Positions 1-11,640 of a stretch of DNA of 64,000 nucleotides are shown piece after piece. The notes under the pieces are model-generated. The model did not search any database, was not told where the DNA came from, and saw only the letters and a program-made list of their open reading frames with translations. The position numbers and the translations under genes are program-made. How positions within the stretch are numbered: the stretch's first letter is position 1; the number at the start of each line of letters is the position of its first letter. Where the stretch lies: NCBI RefSeq assembly GCF_035582795.1, contig NC_134366.1, positions 149,281,519 to 149,345,518 of the forward strand, read 5' to 3'. The DNA is from Mycteria americana. Taxonomy: Eukaryota > Chordata > Aves > Ciconiiformes > Ciconiidae.

Positions 1-101
1 ACAAAGCAAATTTTCTGATTATTGAAGATTCAATTTGCAATGAAGTGGGACCTGTACGAGGATGTAGAGTTAAAGATCTGTTGGATATTGCTAATGGCCA
101 T
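1..101 (+). CDS. 3' part of a penultimate coding exon of an unrecognised upstream gene (partial)
   Basis: From base 3 the frame is open for 33 codons and ends in a strong donor (CAT|gtaagt at 101/102). The peptide contains [16 protein letters not shown] and ends LLDIANGH. It joins in phase 0 to the exon at 3305. The two cysteines here and two more in the next exon suggest a secreted or extracellular disulfide-bonded domain. I do not recognise the family. The exon start lies left of the window. This is the 3' end of a gene in tandem with, and about 11 kb upstream of, the cadherin gene. Confidence 0.6.
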
Positions 102-3100
102 GTAAGTAACAGTAAGAAAAAATGAACATTTGAATGCATAAATAATTAATTTTAAAAGAAATCTTCTTATAACGCTGATCTTATTTTTCTGATTGTAATT
201 GACATGTAGACAAAGACTCATAAATTTTAAAAGTGATCAATTAAGTTTTGTTTTGTCTGTTTTATACACCTGTAATCTTACCCCACGCTATTCTTTAACT
301 GCCCTAATCCCTCCTAATACATTAGTATCTAGCTCTGCTGCTTTTCTGTCAATCATTAAATACCGTTTAACTATATATAAATGTTTTGCTGTAACACCTG
401 AAGATGTTATTACAAAAGCAGTAAAGCCCTGACTCAGAGGGCATTCTTTACTAGCTTTAAAGATGAAATTTTAAAATGGATAAACTCAGTTCTTGTAAAA
501 CTCTGCCTGGGATGAGGACCAGCCTGCATTCAGTTCAGTACAGCCTGTTTGGTACTGAGGCTACAAGTCTATTTGGTTCAGTCTTGCAGATAGGTTAGCA
601 TCCCAATAGATAGTTTAAGCCACAGTTGGTAGAAAGGTTGGTTGAATAAACCATAGAGTTCTGAAGATACCCATGAATGCTACTTCAGTCATTGCCATGC
701 TATGTCTGTTCTGAATGCTGATAGTGCTGCTCTTGCTGCTGAAGTAGGGAATGGGCATGGGGTTTATACAGTGATCTCATTACCGCTTGTTCATCTGCTT
801 CCTGGGAATCCAGCAAAAGTTTTGACTTTATAAGGGCAGGAGTGGCTGTAAACTCACTTAGGGTTTGGTTGCTTATTCTCAGGTCAATGGAGTGAAGGAG
901 TCACCAGTTACTTCTAAGCAATCACAGGTTAGCTTCATTTAGTTGGTTTCCCGGCTAAGAAAAAGAACTTAAGCATCTGTTTGACGTTACAGCCTGTTGT
1001 GTAGTAACTATACCAAGTTAATCCTTGGTTTGAATGCTTTTTTATTTTTTTTTAGTGGGGAGGATACATATGTTTCTTGTATATAGTCTTACATTCCGTT
1101 CTTGGGGAAAAATCCAAGCTATTCATCTGTGTTAGGTATTTTATAGGCTCTACTTTTGATGATACACATTTCAGAGGAACTTGTAATGCAAGCATTTTAT
1201 TTCTGTAGTTGCTTTCATTTGGGGGAGTAATTATAGGGGTGATATGTTTTTAGGGGATTACTCTTTAATTTCCCCAGGAGTCTACAACTGGTGTCAGTTT
1301 CACTTGTAGGTTTCTTGGCCAGTTTATCCATGGAGGATATTGTCTCTGTTTTCTATTAACTTCCTTACCATTGCTGAAATCTATCCTTTTTCTTTCTTTG
1401 CCTTGCTGCTAAAATCATGTATGCCATGATTATTCCATGTTGTAACCAATATACTATACCATAACAGAGTGTGTGTGTATGAGTAACCTCCATCACTGAT
1501 AATCAGCACGTTATTTCTCAGTTTCTTCTCAGATCTGTTTTTGCATGACTAAGTTCCTGTTCCCTCTTCACACTTAGGATGTTAGCTGGAACAATTAACC
1601 ACGATTTCAGGATTCCATTCCCTCATACCCCTGCATGTCTCATCTCCGCGCTTCCTGCATGCTTCTCTCTGGCACATAATCCTGATCTCATCCTGACTTC
1701 AGCAGCACAGTTTTACTGTGAGGTTTTTAAGTTTTTGTTTGATGCATATATCAGAATGAGTTTCTTCCTCCTTTAATTCCTAACATCCAGTTATTCAGCA
1801 GTTCATCCTAAGGAACACTTCCCAGTACTTTTCAGAGCTGCTGTTGCTTGCAATGGTAATTTCAATCAAAGGGGGAAAAAAACCATTGAAAGACAGTATC
1901 CGATGCAAGGAACCTGTCTTTGATAAATGCTACACACAGCACTGTCAGTACACAAAAGCAGTAATTTACTATTTTTGTGTAATTAGGGTTGTTGAAGTGA
2001 CAAGGGTTATCCTATTTATAGTGGAGAGATTAAGAATGGGAAAAGAAGGTTCATGATGAGAGTTTCAGTTAAAATCTGTTCTGCTGAATGTCTGTTATAT
2101 AAATCCATAACAAAACAACTGGTATATACATTTAAATGTACGCAACTGAGTGTTCAATATTTTTAAAAAAAGATTGGTTGGCTAGTAATGAACATTACTT
2201 ATGCTTGAGGTCTGTGACTGAGTCCATACTGGGTTGGATGCTAAAAATGCTAGTTGTAGAAAAAGTATTGGAATGGCCAACAGGAATAAAGTATTCTTTT
2301 CAGAAAGTTGACATAGTTTGTTCCTGCAAGTTGATATAGTGTGGTGTCTCAGGAAGCTTTGAAACAAAACTCTCAGTTTGCTTGCTAACAAAAAATTGCC
2401 TAAGTCATCTTGAAAAATTACAAAGACTTTCCAAACTAGTGGAAACAAGTGCATATATAGTTGGAGACTGCAGCATTTACTTATTCCCAAAGTAAGTGAG
2501 ACAGTGGACAGGCTGTTATGCTGTTGACAGGTCTATGGATGTGTTTTCCAAATTGCTGTGTTTAAGAAGATAAGTATTACTTTCTAGTTTGGACTATGTC
2601 CTATAGTCCTAGTCTGATTATCTTGTTTCTGACGCTGGCTGAGAGCATATGATTATTGATAGGGCAAGACAGCAGTCTGTTGCTGAAGGACTGTAGCTCT
2701 GGGGAAATGTCTTTGTGTTTGGTAGCCACCGATAGATTTTTCTCCATGAATTTGTCCTACCACCTTTTTTTAAACCCATGTAAACTTGTGCCATCAGGAG
2801 TAGCGAAGGAATTTCTTCAAGGCTATCAGGTAGTAGATGTTAAAACACACAAGCAAATTGCTTCCAAGTCAATTGGTTGGAATTTATAGGGCAATATGTG
2901 TGTGTGTCTTCAGTCTTTATTAGGTATGTCGAACTAACTTGGCCTGGAAAAGGTAGTTGAGAATTTCCTTCCCTACATAGGTGGTATGCTATGTGCAGGT
3001 CAGGTTTGAAGTACTGGGGCATGTGGATAATTTTCACTGCCATTGTTCTTTATTGTATGAATAAAGTACACTGGTTTTAATGTCTGCTATCCTGACAAAG

Positions 3101-3304
3101 GTATTAGTTCACAAAGGCTATTTTAGATGGTTAAACAAGTTATAGGGGAATATGTTTTCAGCTTATTGGAATCATACAGTATGGAAATTAAGTGTCTATC
3201 GTAAATGAAATTTACAGAATGCAGAAGTAAATTAAATGTACAGAATTACGTTCTGTAACCACTTATCTTCAGTGTTTTAATTAGATCATCTTCTTTTCTG
3301 ACAG
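102..3304 (+). other. Intron of the upstream gene
   Basis: It is bounded by gtaagt at 102 and a pyrimidine-rich acceptor (cttttctgacag) ending at 3304. The sequence is AT-rich and non-coding. I see no recognisable repeat family or second gene in it. Confidence 0.5.
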
Positions 3305-3469
3305 GTGGTTTGTGAGGAAGGCGACAGTTATGCCTACTCAAAATATGGACGATTTTGTCATGAAATCAAAATGAACTATTCTCCATATGTGAATTATTTT
3401 ACTCGGGTATACTGGAATAGATCCTACTTTGTATATAGAATCAACACTGTGATATCCTTCCAGTCATGA
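3305..3469 (+). CDS. Terminal coding exon of the unrecognised upstream gene
   Basis: An acceptor cttttctgacag is followed by 54 in-frame codons and a TGA at 3467-3469, in phase 0 with the donor at 101/102. The peptide starts [20 protein letters not shown] and ends VISFQS. It is rich in Tyr, Phe and Asn, has two Cys and two N-glycosylation sequons (NYS, NRS), and has no membrane segment or basic tail. This fits the C-terminus of a secreted or luminal protein. I cannot name the family. A protein search with the joined 87 residues would settle it. Confidence 0.6.
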   Translation: MVCEEGDSYAYSKYGRFCHEIKMNYSPYVNYFTRVYWNRSYFVYRINTVISFQS

Positions 3470-4800
3470 AAAAGCATACAAGCTTCTTTCTGAGGATTGA
3501 TTGTGAATGAAATTCAGTTGGAAAAGTTCCTTTTGATCAAGGAAGTTATTTTTGCAGATACATGTGCGCACATGCAGTGTATTGACAACTTTATTTTACC
3601 AAACTGGAATTCTTTGAACTACAGATCAACAGACACAGATATCATCCTTGAAGGAGATGGGAAAATTTGTCAATTTTACAGTCTCTACGAAGTGTGACAG
3701 TCTTCCATGGTTTTGCATTTTTCTCCCCATTATAAATCATCTTAATCTTCACGTAAATGAGACTTCTAACTTCAGTGTTGGAGAGCTGATGTGGGTAGAC
3801 TTCAGTAAATGCAGAAAAATTAATTAAAGAGCTCATTTAAGTCATATAGCTTGTATTTGCTAGCAAGAAAGCAGTCGGTATCCCGAGTCTTTTCAAGTAA
3901 GTGTTTGGGTTTTTTGGTTTTCTGTTGTTTTAATTCTTCCTGTCTTCCACTATAAACAGTTCTATGTTTATCAAACACACATTCATACTTCTTATGTGTA
4001 GCTATAGTGTTTATATAAATCAAATAAGGAAGATTTTATTTAAACAACACTTCCACAGATTATGGCACTGATCTCTACATTGTTGGAGACATGTTGGTGG
4101 AAGTGCTTGGACTTAGACCTAGCAGTAGGAGTTGACAAGGTCAGATCTTCAGTTTGGAAAGAACTTGTCTTCAGGATTTTTCCATGCTTAAATGTGTATG
4201 TGTGTTTGCATATGTGTGTCTTAGCAGCCATCAGAATGGGCCAGTATAGAACAGTATGCCATACTTGTTTTTTGGCAAGTGTAGCAGGACGACTAGGTTT
4301 GCTACTGAGACTTCTGCACTTCTATTTCACCCTCTCCATGTGTGTGCTGGTATATATGTGTGTGTGTGTGTATGGGGAGGGATGGATGATATTCATTTCA
4401 TTCAATTTATTATGTGATAGTTATATTAATATAGTGCCATAACTGTAATTTAAAGCACTATAATCACTACCATTAATAAATAATGGTACAGTTGTTCATA
4501 GCTGTTTTTATATCAATTATGCAACTATACTGAGATCTTTGAAAATCTGAGAAAGTACTCTGCAATCTTGCTTCCCTCTAAAATTTGTCTTCCTTATATG
4601 ACCCCCTTTGCCTCTACAACTATTTTTCTTACCAAATTATCTGTTCATCCTGTTTGTTGCTGGCTGATACACTTTCAAGAGAATGAATGATGCTTTAATT
4701 CCAGCTGAGCCTAATCCTGGTGTTGTGAATGGAAAATCCAATAAAAGGTAACGGTAACTTTGCTTATGTAGGTGTAGCTGGGCAAAAAGCCAGGACATAA
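3470..4800 (+). other. Probable 3' UTR with two candidate poly(A) signals
   Basis: This sequence follows the TGA of the upstream gene and holds no supported coding frame. AATAAA occurs at 4475-4480 and again at 4740-4745. Both are followed within about 20-30 nt by T/GT-rich sequence, so transcription could end near 4.5 or 4.77 kb. The UTR extent is inferred only from these signals. A short TG microsatellite lies inside it. Confidence 0.3.
4339..4372. repeat. (TG)n/(TA)n microsatellite
   Basis: A short run of alternating TG with a TATATA interruption. Likely length-polymorphic; no other role seen. Confidence 0.6.
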
Positions 4801-7800
4801 GTTTTGGAAGAGGTTATTCACGCATTAGGAGTTACCTGCAGTTATGGATTCTTGTAACACCTGGCCTAGAGACCAGTCTATCAGGCATGTGGGAATGATT
4901 CTTTGGAGCCCAGGTTCTTTAATGAAGGATCTGGCATAATAGGATGAACCTGCAACTGAAAATCTGCAAACCGTTCTGCAAATGAAAGCTGCAAAACGAT
5001 CCTTACTGCACTTGTTGATAAAATGCAAATTCAGAGATTTTAACTCTGAAATTATTAGGAAGTGCAGCATGTTGGTGTGTATGAGTGATTCTTATCTGCT
5101 CTATGCAGATACATTTGCTTACTTTACACTAACAGGTAGCGCTGAGATTTTTTTTATAAAACCTATTATCACTACTGGAGTGATTTAAAAGAAAAAAGCT
5201 TTATTGTCGTAAAAGTCAACATGTCTGTAACCTATTTTTTTTACTTTCAGTTATATTTTTAGACCTATGAGTCTTGACAAGATGTTAAATTACCCATTTT
5301 ATTTGAAGCCAATGTTCAGATAAATCCATCGAATATACTGGATGTGATCATTGAGAGAAACATTTATCAGTATAACTGAGTTACAAGTTAAAAGTAAATA
5401 TCCTTTCTGGGGATACAGTCATTGTGTAGAGGATAGTGTGTATGTGTGTCTCTGGTCATATGCAGTCTGCATTTATTTGCTTATGCACAAGTGCGTGTGT
5501 TTTACTGCACTGGACTGTTTCAGACTTTTCAATTACCATATAACAACAGAAGCTAGTGTATTAACTTGAGCTATGGCAGGCCTGCAGGAACCTTCTCTGT
5601 ATGTGCTAGTATGGATGTAGATGTAATATTTGGAAGTAAGCTTAGAGTTCCTTTATTAACAAAGTTTGCTTGAGTCATTGTCAAGGAATTACATGTCTGT
5701 GTGTCAGTCATTTACTCACCTGAAGTTAATCATTCATGAATACCATTTCATAAAGGCAATAAGGCATTCCAGGTAGCAACTTCAGGGTTACAACTGCACT
5801 TGGGTGGATGAAGTCGCATAGCTTACGGCTTCATGCCTTAGACTGCCATGCCAAGATGCAACATTTAAATATCCTTGACTGCCTGTTGTGTTTTATCGCA
5901 ATGCTCTATGTATGTGTTACCACATAGAACGTAGGTTGAATACTTACATGTAGAGCACATGTTAAAAACACAAACGAGGCCATCTATACATCTAAAGAAA
6001 ACTGTCTTGTAGCACATTGGCCTTTATACATGTTTAAATGAACATGTTGAACTTTATTTGAACTGTGACATAGTTGTTATTATTAGTTTTGTCATAGTTT
6101 TTAAGATGTATTCTTGATACTTTGATTGATTCTGCTTTAGGAGAATCATTTAAGATTTTTACCTTGCTTTTTATATTAGAGAAAATTGTATTGCAGCACC
6201 ATTGGCACAGCAGCCTTAAGTAGCAGCAGGAGCCTTTTATGTGGGAGAAACATTGCTCTGTTCCAGTAAAAAGGCATCATTTTAAAAATGAGTGACTGGA
6301 AGAATCATATCTTACAAAGCAAATTATAAGCTTGAATTTCTTATCCAGCTATGGATTAACAAAAATATTATTGTCTATTCTAGTATCCACCTTCTGTGAA
6401 AAAGAAACAGTAAGTTTCATGATACCCCTCAGAAAGACAACAATAGGGTGTAATTACGTCGGACTTGTACTCACAACTCTAGCTTGGTTTTCAGCCAGGT
6501 CACAGGTTTAACTCCCTGAAAGGGCTGGGGGAACGTTTTGCAAATTTTGATCTGTTTTGCTGTAGATGTTGCAATTCAGTTGAAACATGTGCCTTGCAAG
6601 CTTTTATTAAACAAACAAAAAACTCAATTGGTGTTTCTTTTTGTGAAGATTTTTTTTTTTTTTTAATTCCTGTCCCTCTGTTTTCTAGAGCTTCCATTGT
6701 GTCTTAATACCCTGCCCCCAAGGATGCTTGTGTAGTAAGTGGTGCAGGTAGGATGTATGCCACCATCTGATTAACAGCTGTTCACTGGGAAGAATGAGAA
6801 TTTGTGTAGCAATTTGTTTTGCTGGTTTATTTCCTCCTTCACATTTCCGATTTCTGATACGCTTGATCTTAGTAAATGCAAAAAAAATTACCTTGAAAGA
6901 ATAAATTGAGTATAGTATTTTCAGACACTCGCCTGTTACTGTTATACTTGTGGATTAAAGTTTAATCAAGCCACAGCTAAACTGACATGTACAGTTTTGT
7001 CTTAATCTTAAAAAAATGCTCTTTCACTTCTTGAATTACCACATACTTGAACTCAGTTGATAGATTTGCCAGGAGATATCTGAGACTAATTAAGTAAAGG
7101 CATTTCAGAACATAAGCTTCTGTTCATATTATTTTAAAAATACTGTTTTTATTTCTTCCAAAGTAAATGGAAATACAGTTTAATACAATACAATCTTAAA
7201 TACAGTTTCCATTGGGGGGGGTAAGGAGGAGATACACAAATATGGAAGAAAGAGGGCCAAAAGGTTTAACAGGCATTGAAAATTCTTCAAACTATTTGCT
7301 CTGGTGGCATTACTGTTTACTGAAAGGTAGAAGGTCAGGGACCAAGTCTTGTTCTTACCACCTTATTTTTACAAACTCATCTGCAAATGTCCAAATCTTG
7401 TGACCATTCATCAGCTTTCCCATGCAATTCACATGAATAGGAGCTGCAAGATCAGGTCGTAGGGATTGTAATCTGTCATTGAAACACTTCTTAATGACTC
7501 CTGTTAACTACGTATAACATAATTCTTTAACCAAAAATCTAACAGGAGAAAGCGTAGGCTGTTTGTGTGAATGCGTGGGCATGCGTCTTGTATTTGCATT
7601 TAGAGATGTCTGGTTTACTATTGTGATTTGGAGATGTAATGAGTAACTTCTGTTATCGCTAATGGTCGTTGAATCTATAAATCTCTGAAATAGTGACGGG
7701 CAGGTGGGCTCTAGAGTACTATGGTATTAGAGACGAAATAAAAGCTGAGTTTATTCCAACGCAAGCAATATTTCATGTGAAATAATACCTCAACATAAAT

Positions 7801-7842
7801 TTGTATAATCATGCCTTTAGTACTCTTTTCAAAACTTAACTT

Positions 7843-7859
7843 GGGGGGGGGGGGGGGGG
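7843..7859. repeat. Poly(G) tract, 17 G
   Basis: Seventeen uninterrupted G on the plus strand. Such a run can form a G-quadruplex and is prone to slippage and sequencing error. Confidence 0.9.
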
Positions 7860-9429
7860 AAGTGAAAATTCTAAAAACATGCAGTGTGTGTTATTTTTGT
7901 CATCATTTCTACATCATCAGTTCAGCTAAAAGAAAATACCACCATTGTGTTGCTGCACTCTTACTAAATGCAGCCTTGCCAAATGCAGGGCTAGCGATGC
8001 CTAAAGGTCTTTTGAATTGTTTGGTACCTCAACTACATGTTTAAATGTGTAATTAATCTGGCAATGTTTCTGACTTCAGCACAGTTAAATGTATGTCATT
8101 CTGCCTTTCAAATGATGTTTAAGGTTACCTATTTATTTGATGGACAAGAGGTGGGTGTTTAATGCCTTTCAAAGTTTCAAACTTTGTTACTTCAGTAATG
8201 CAGAATAATTATTGGTGGTGCTTTGCTTGTTAACAGTGACATTGAGCAGTAGTGTACATGGCATATGGACATATCTGTGTGCAGGTATTTAATAATAGAT
8301 CTAAGGAATCCAATTCCTCTTATCCTGTTTGTTGTTTTGGACAGTTTTTTATCAAAATAATGTATACACAGTAAATATTTTTCTCTCGTGACAAACTTTT
8401 CTGTGAAAAAACAAAATAAAATTGTAATAAAAGCCAAGTCCAGAAAGTATGGATTGTTTGGGACACAAACCGTTTTATGCTTTCTTTTGAGAAGTCTGAT
8501 ACCCTTTCACAAAAAACATGTAGTTCATAATGAATGAACCTCCTTCCTCTGTTGCAGTAATACAAAAATAATTTTATTGTGTTGTATTATTTGCATATGC
8601 AGTTTTCAGTCAAGTGAAGACTGTACGGCATAGCTCAAATGGGGCAGCATAGCTTGATGGGGCAGCATAAATACTCTTACAGCTCTTGAGGATTAGCAGC
8701 CTGCTCAGGCTGGATCCATATGTCGTGCTGACTGTGACTACCTGTTGAGACATACTGGTATGAGGGTGAGTGGCAAAATATGAGGTGCTTCATATGGAAT
8801 TATCGAACTCTGACTTTCTCCCTAAAGATCCTCCTACGGCAAGCGTGTCACCTGGAAATAAATGGCGATGTAACATCAAATGCCTAGTGATTCTTTTTAT
8901 TTTTTTTTTAATCAACTAATGTATCATCTGTCTTGAATTTTTACAGATCATTATTACATGTATTGGAGCGTTCTGTCATTTTGTAAGATATTATTAGTAG
9001 GAGTGAAAGCTTTGAATGCAGCCTACTTTGTAGTAATTTCCCATATGATGATACGAAAACCTTGACGTTATTTTAGTTAAATTCTAAAGATGATAGAAAT
9101 ATCTGATGAAGCGCTTCTCCAAAAATCAATCATACAGCACCTAAAAAAATACCGTGTTTACATCTTTAGTTCTTAATGGGTTTGAACAATTCATCAGACT
9201 GCTTCCTTTTAGACCAGTCAGGAAACAAGCTTAATTTTAAAAAGATGAAATGCAGGGATGTTGGAGTATTCAAGTTTATCCATGAATTCTTCAACCACCC
9301 AGGCTTTGTGATTGTTTAGCTGAAATGGGAACGGGGCTTCCTGGCACTGTGAAATGTATGTTGGTATTTGTGTACTCTTCCATGTCTTTATCCAAAACTG
9401 AGACCATGGTTACCAGCTGTGAAATACAG

Positions 9430-9540
9430 AATATTCTATTATATATAATAGGATTTATATGTGCATATAAACAGGTGTATATAAGATTGTGTATATGTAT
9501 TTTATGTGTGTATATATCTCTCTGTATAAAATATATATTC
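9430..9540. repeat. AT-rich (TA/TG) low-complexity stretch
   Basis: Alternating TATA and TGTATA words over about 110 bp. A degenerate microsatellite. Confidence 0.5.
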
Positions 9541-10017
9541 TGGTTATAATCAATGTTTGAGAGGTCTTAGGTAAAATTACTGTTGATTTGGGGTTTTTTT
9601 CCCCCCCTAAACAGTAGTTCTGTAATCTGTTTCTAGGACCTAGTTTCCCAGATTTTCCAATTTTTGCTGTGACCCAGACTAGCATACTTCAATTCCTGTA
9701 TGCTCTCAGATTGCTTAGGTAACAAGCGTGATAGACGTTTTTTAATAGTAATGACATGAGATGCATCTCATTATGAATTAAATTGCATATATAGAATATA
9801 CAAACATAAAGCAATATAGAGTAATACTGAACTATTCAGTAGGTTATAACACACCAGCAGTATATACGTTTACATACAGAATTTTGAGCAGCTTTACAAT
9901 GCCTTGGCATTTCTTCGTGTTTCAAAATTTTGACTATAATGTCTGCTGTCAAGCCTTGCCTCCTGATGGTGCTATACTGTCTGGTTGTAGAAAGACCAAA
10001 AACATGTTAAGACTGAC

Positions 10018-10036
10018 TTTTTTTTTTTTTTTTTTT
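10018..10036. repeat. Poly(T) tract, 19 T
   Basis: Nineteen uninterrupted T. No retrocopy or target-site duplication was recognised beside it, so it is called only as a homopolymer. Confidence 0.85.
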
Positions 10037-11058
10037 ACACTGTTGCAATAAATACCAGCAGATTCTGTAAGATGATGGTGAATATAAAATGATGCCCCAA
10101 GCCATTCTCCCCTCTGAAGAAAGCTGACAAAGGACAGGCAAGAACGCAGCCGCCTTCTCTTCACTGCATCATGTTACGCTGTCTGCGAGACCCTGAGCGC
10201 AGAAGCTGTGGTCTCCCTGGCGTAATTGTTAGACGCTGGAAAGAGCGTGTGTGGTTTCCTTGGTTGATCTAACTTCAACTCTGCATAATAATACAAACTC
10301 TTTGCTGCAGAAGTGATTGACCTGTTCATGCAATTTTAGAAAGGTACATTAAAATGAAGGCTTGTTCATTTCATCATGAACGCTTATTTCTGAAACACAC
10401 ACTAGCAGTGTAATTTGTATCTATTTCCACATTATTAACACCTGGATAAATGCTGCTGCCTTTTTTTTTTTTCCTTCCCCCCACCCAGTTGTCCCATGTT
10501 ATGAGGATCTGAGCTGTAGTCTGAACTGCTGATTGCATTCTAGGGACTTGTCCCAGCTGTGAGAGAGAGCTGGAGGAAGGCTGTTGGCCTTGCTGATAGT
10601 TTGGCATCTGAATAACAACCTTAGATTTAGTGGTTGCAATTCACAGTCCTCAATTCACCAGATAAGGTTTGCTAGGGAAGGATCCTAAAAATAAATTTCA
10701 CTGTGATCCTTTGGCAACAGAAGCTGACAGTGTCCTTATTTAATTAGGAGCTTATTTAATTAATTTATGTTTATTTCTTCTCCATGTTGTTTCCTATCAG
10801 AGCCAAGAGCCATCTCCGCTGTCCTTATTCGGGTCACCTCTTGGATTAACGCTGTATCAGTCTCTGTGGTTTCTGCTTCAGTTTCACAGGAAGAGTCAAG
10901 TTCCTTTGGAAAAGATGACTACACAGAAAGAGCCGTACCATTTTCTTGGCAGTGTCCTGAGAAGGAAATGAGGTTACTCTGGAATGGCCAGTCTTGTAGC
11001 ATTTCAATATAGACTGTACATACGTATAGATATATAATACAGCTTTTGAGACTTGCTC

Positions 11059-11635
11059 TGTTGTGGTTTGACCCCAGCCAGCAACTAAGTCCCACACAGC
11101 CGCTTGCTCACTCCCCCCAGGTGGGATGGGGGAGAGAATCGGAAGAGTAAAAGTGAGAAAACTCGAGGGTTGAGATAAGGACAGTTTAATAGGTAAAGCA
11201 AAAGCTGTGCACGCAAGCAAAGCAAAGCAAGGAATTCATTCACTCCTTCCCCTGGGCAGGCAGGTGTTCAGCCATCTCCAGGAAAGCAGGGCTCCATCAC
11301 ACATAATGGTGACTTGGGAAGACAAACACCATCACTCCAAATATCCCTCCCCTTCCTTCCTCTTCCCCCAGTTTCTGTACTGAGCATGACGCCATATGGT
11401 CTGGAATAGCCCTTTGGCCAGTTGGGGTCAGCTGTCCCAGCTGTGTCCCCTCCCACCTTCTTGTGCACCTGGCAGAGCATGGGAAGCTGAAAAGTCCTTG
11501 ATTTAGTATAAGGACTACTTAGCAACAACTAAAACATCTCTGTATTATCAACACTGTTTTCAGCACAATTCCAAAACATAGTCCATACTAGCTACTATAA
11601 AGAAAATTAACTCTATCTCAGCCGAAACCAGGATG
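11059..11635 (-). mobile_element. Solo LTR of an avian ERVL-type endogenous retrovirus
   Basis: Read on the minus strand, this copy begins near a CCTGGTTTCGGCTGAGATAG motif and ends in GGTCAAACCACAACA, the hallmark termini of a common bird ERVL LTR family. It is flanked by the 5-bp direct repeat TGCTC (11054-11058 and 11636-11640), the duplication length expected for ERVL. The terminal dinucleotide on the right is mutated. No retroviral genes lie next to it, so it is a solo LTR left by recombination. It aligns with the LTR at 18032-18588 at both ends, but its central part differs. Confidence 0.85.
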
Positions 11636-11640
11636 TGCTC

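Larger units (their letters stand above)
4801..11058. other. Intergenic DNA
   Basis: AT-rich sequence with stops in all frames at the density expected by chance. It contains homopolymer and dinucleotide tracts but no exon chain, RNA gene or recognisable transposon. One minus-strand Ser/Gln-rich open stretch (10374-10607) is discussed under findings. Confidence 0.5.

Noticed and set aside
6505..6525. tRNA B-box-like word (ggtttaactcc), possible tRNA-derived SINE
   Set aside because: No matching A-box, no cloverleaf, no poly(A) or target duplication.
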